Origin: Vulcanimicrobiota bacterium
Lineage (GTDB): Bacteria > Vulcanimicrobiota > Vulcanimicrobiia > Vulcanimicrobiales > Vulcanimicrobiaceae
Assembly: GCA_030043675.1 (NCBI GenBank)
Contig: JASHXG010000207.1
Coordinates: 1-7,575 of the forward strand
DNA: 7,575 bases
Direction: 5' to 3'
Shown here: in pieces, positions 6,491-7,575 of the stretch
Layout: each line of letters begins with the position of its first letter
Numbering within the stretch: the stretch's first letter is position 1
Program-made: the position numbers and the translations under genes
The notes under the pieces: generated by a model
Seen by the model: only the letters and a program-made list of their open reading frames with translations
Database searches by the model: none
Told to the model about the DNA's origin: nothing

Positions 6491-7218
6491 GGCCGATCGT
6501 CCTCTCGATCGGCACGACCCATCCGTGGAACGTGGCCGGCGTCGGGCGCGATCTCGTCGTCGGCGGCGAGTGGGGCGTTCGGGTCTTCACCGCGGTCGCG
6601 GCGGTCAGCGCCCAGGATGGTCGCGGCGTCGCGGCGCTCCATGCCGTTCCCGCGAGCGTCTTCGACGCACAGCTCTCGACATTGCCGTGGGCTTCGGCCG
6701 GCGCGGTCCGCATCGGCGCGCTCCCCACGCTGGGCGCCGTCCGCACCGTCGCAGAGTATCTGCGCGGGCATCTCTCGCTGCCGGCGGTCGTCGACCCCGT
6801 CTTCGCCGCCAGCCGCGGCGGCGAACTCGCCGACGAAGCCGCTCGCTACGGCGTGCGCGACGAGATCGCGACGCTCCCCAGCGTCGTGCTGACGCCCAAC
6901 CTCGTTGAGGCGGCGCTGTTGTTGGGGATTGAAGGCATCGAGCGCGACGCGATCGGCAAGGCGGCGCTAAGCCTTCGCGCGCGCGGCGCCTACGCCGTGC
7001 TCGTGAAGGGCGGCCATCTCGAAGGCGACCCGGTCGACGCGCTCGCGAGCGCGGAAGGGGTCGAGCTCTTTGCGGAGCCGCGTATTGCGGGCGAGATGCA
7101 CGGCACCGGCTGCACGCTGGCGATGGCGCTGGCCTGCGAGCTCGCAGCTGGACGGCCGCTGCCCCATGCCGTCCGCGCGGCCCGCGCCTTCACGCGCGCC
7201 GAGCTCGCAAGGCATTGA
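6487..7218 (+). CDS. thiD: Hydroxymethylpyrimidine (phosphate) kinase ThiD-like, with altered substrate loop
   Basis: ThiD phosphorylates HMP and then HMP phosphate to make the pyrophosphate used by ThiE. The 243-residue product belongs to the ribokinase-like fold and is somewhat shorter than the usual 260-270. Conserved parts are Asp22, Gln43 in SAQDG (41-45), VVDPV (101-105), TPNLVEA (136-142), LVKGGH (172-177) and the anion hole with catalytic Cys209 in HGTGCT (205-210). Two substrate-side motifs differ from the family. The N-terminal GSDxxGGAGIQAD block reads GTTHPWNVAGVGRD (9-22), and the usual GML is GAL (77-79). The catalytic machinery therefore looks intact while the pyrimidine pocket may be changed. 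ATG at 6487 forms an ATGA overlap with the thiE stop and has GAAGG at 6473-6477; a TTG at 6478 would add three residues. The link to thiE supports a thiamin role, but kinase specificity is inferred. Confidence 0.85.
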   Translation: MRPIVLSIGTTHPWNVAGVGRDLVVGGEWGVRVFTAVAAVSAQDGRGVAALHAVPASVFDAQLSTLPWASAGAVRIGALPTLGAVRTVAEYLRGHLSLPAVVDPVFAASRGGELADEAARYGVRDEIATLPSVVLTPNLVEAALLLGIEGIERDAIGKAALSLRARGAYAVLVKGGHLEGDPVDALASAEGVELFAEPRIAGEMHGTGCTLAMALACELAAGRPLPHAVRAARAFTRAELARH

Positions 7219-7245
7219 GCCCGCACATCTAACACTCACGCGCGA

Positions 7246-7575
7246 ATGACCACTACGACCGCAAAGAAGCCGCGCGTGATGTCGGGCATGCGCCCGACCG
7301 GCGACCTGCACCTCGGTCACCTCGTCGGCGTGCTCACGCAATGGGCCAACTATTCCGACAGCGCCGACGCGTTCTTCGAGATCGCCGACTTGCACGCGTA
7401 CACGACCGAGTTCGACGATCCCGCGAAAATCCGCGACGCGCGCGACACGATGGTCGCCGCCTGGCTAGCCGCCGGCGTCGATCCAAATACATCGACGATC
7501 TTCCTGCAGTCGGCCGTCCCCGAGATCGGCGAGTTGCAGGTGCTGCTCGCGATGGTCACGCCGGTCTCCTGGCTG
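7246..7575 (+). CDS. trpS: Tryptophanyl-tRNA synthetase TrpRS, N-terminal part (cut by window end)
   Basis: This class I aminoacyl-tRNA synthetase charges tRNA-Trp with tryptophan using ATP. The first 110 codons are present and the frame is open to the window edge. The catalytic Rossmann fold begins with SGMRPTGDLHLGHLVGVL (13-30), which holds the HIGH-type signature HLGH (22-25). FFEIADLHAYTT (43-54), AAGVDP (75-80), IFLQSAVPEIGEL (85-97) and the start of the TP-x-x-WL block (105-110) follow. The KMSKS motif lies beyond the window. The GMRPTG form, rather than GxQPTG, is seen in one bacterial subgroup. The start is uncertain: ATG at 7246 has no obvious ribosome site, and ATG at 7279 would give MSGMRPTG directly. 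A 27-bp gap with no clear terminator separates it from thiD. Confidence 0.94.
   Translation, partial: MTTTTAKKPRVMSGMRPTGDLHLGHLVGVLTQWANYSDSADAFFEIADLHAYTTEFDDPAKIRDARDTMVAAWLAAGVDPNTSTIFLQSAVPEIGELQVLLAMVTPVSWL

Noticed and set aside
6517..6532. GTGGAACG half-site inside thiD as a second parS
   Set aside because: The other half does not match (about 9 of 16 overall), and it lies in coding sequence.

Overview
The window is a gene-dense, GC-rich bacterial chromosomal segment with every supported gene on the + strand. Its core is the gene set usually found near a chromosomal replication origin: mnmG, rsmG, parA and parB. The exact phylum cannot be fixed from the sequence. MnmG directly upstream of rsmG argues against most Actinobacteria, which generally lack mnmG. 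A GC-rich, poorly cultured lineage (for example Eremiobacterota, Armatimonadota or Chloroflexota) or a Proteobacterium remains possible; this is a guess, not a result.

Layout: 1-67 possible tail of an unidentified gene; 78-1910 mnmG (tRNA wobble-uridine modification); 1907-2581 rsmG (16S rRNA m7G methyltransferase); 2582-2645 a 64-bp gap containing a parS-like site; 2646-4046 a class II tRNA nucleotidyltransferase/poly(A) polymerase with an HD domain (cca-like); 4061-4834 parA, apparently starting at CTG; 4831-5688 parB; 5688-5870 a 60-residue protein with two predicted membrane helices; 5867-6490 thiE; 6487-7218 thiD-like kinase; 7246-7575 the first 110 codons of trpS, cut by the window edge.

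The genes are tightly packed. mnmG/rsmG, parA/parB, small ORF/thiE and thiE/thiD overlap by 4 bases (GTGA or ATGA), and parB/small ORF by 1 base. No convincing internal terminator is visible, so much of the window could be one or two transcripts. Three themes share it: tRNA/rRNA maturation and charging (mnmG, rsmG, cca, trpS), chromosome segregation (parA, parB, the parS candidate) and thiamin phosphate synthesis (thiE, thiD).

No mobile element, CRISPR array, RNA gene or obviously foreign DNA was seen. The window looks like conserved housekeeping sequence rather than an undescribed system. The points most worth checking are the parS-like site between rsmG and cca, the CTG start of parA, the small membrane protein coupled between parB and thiE, and the altered substrate-pocket motifs of the ThiD-like kinase.
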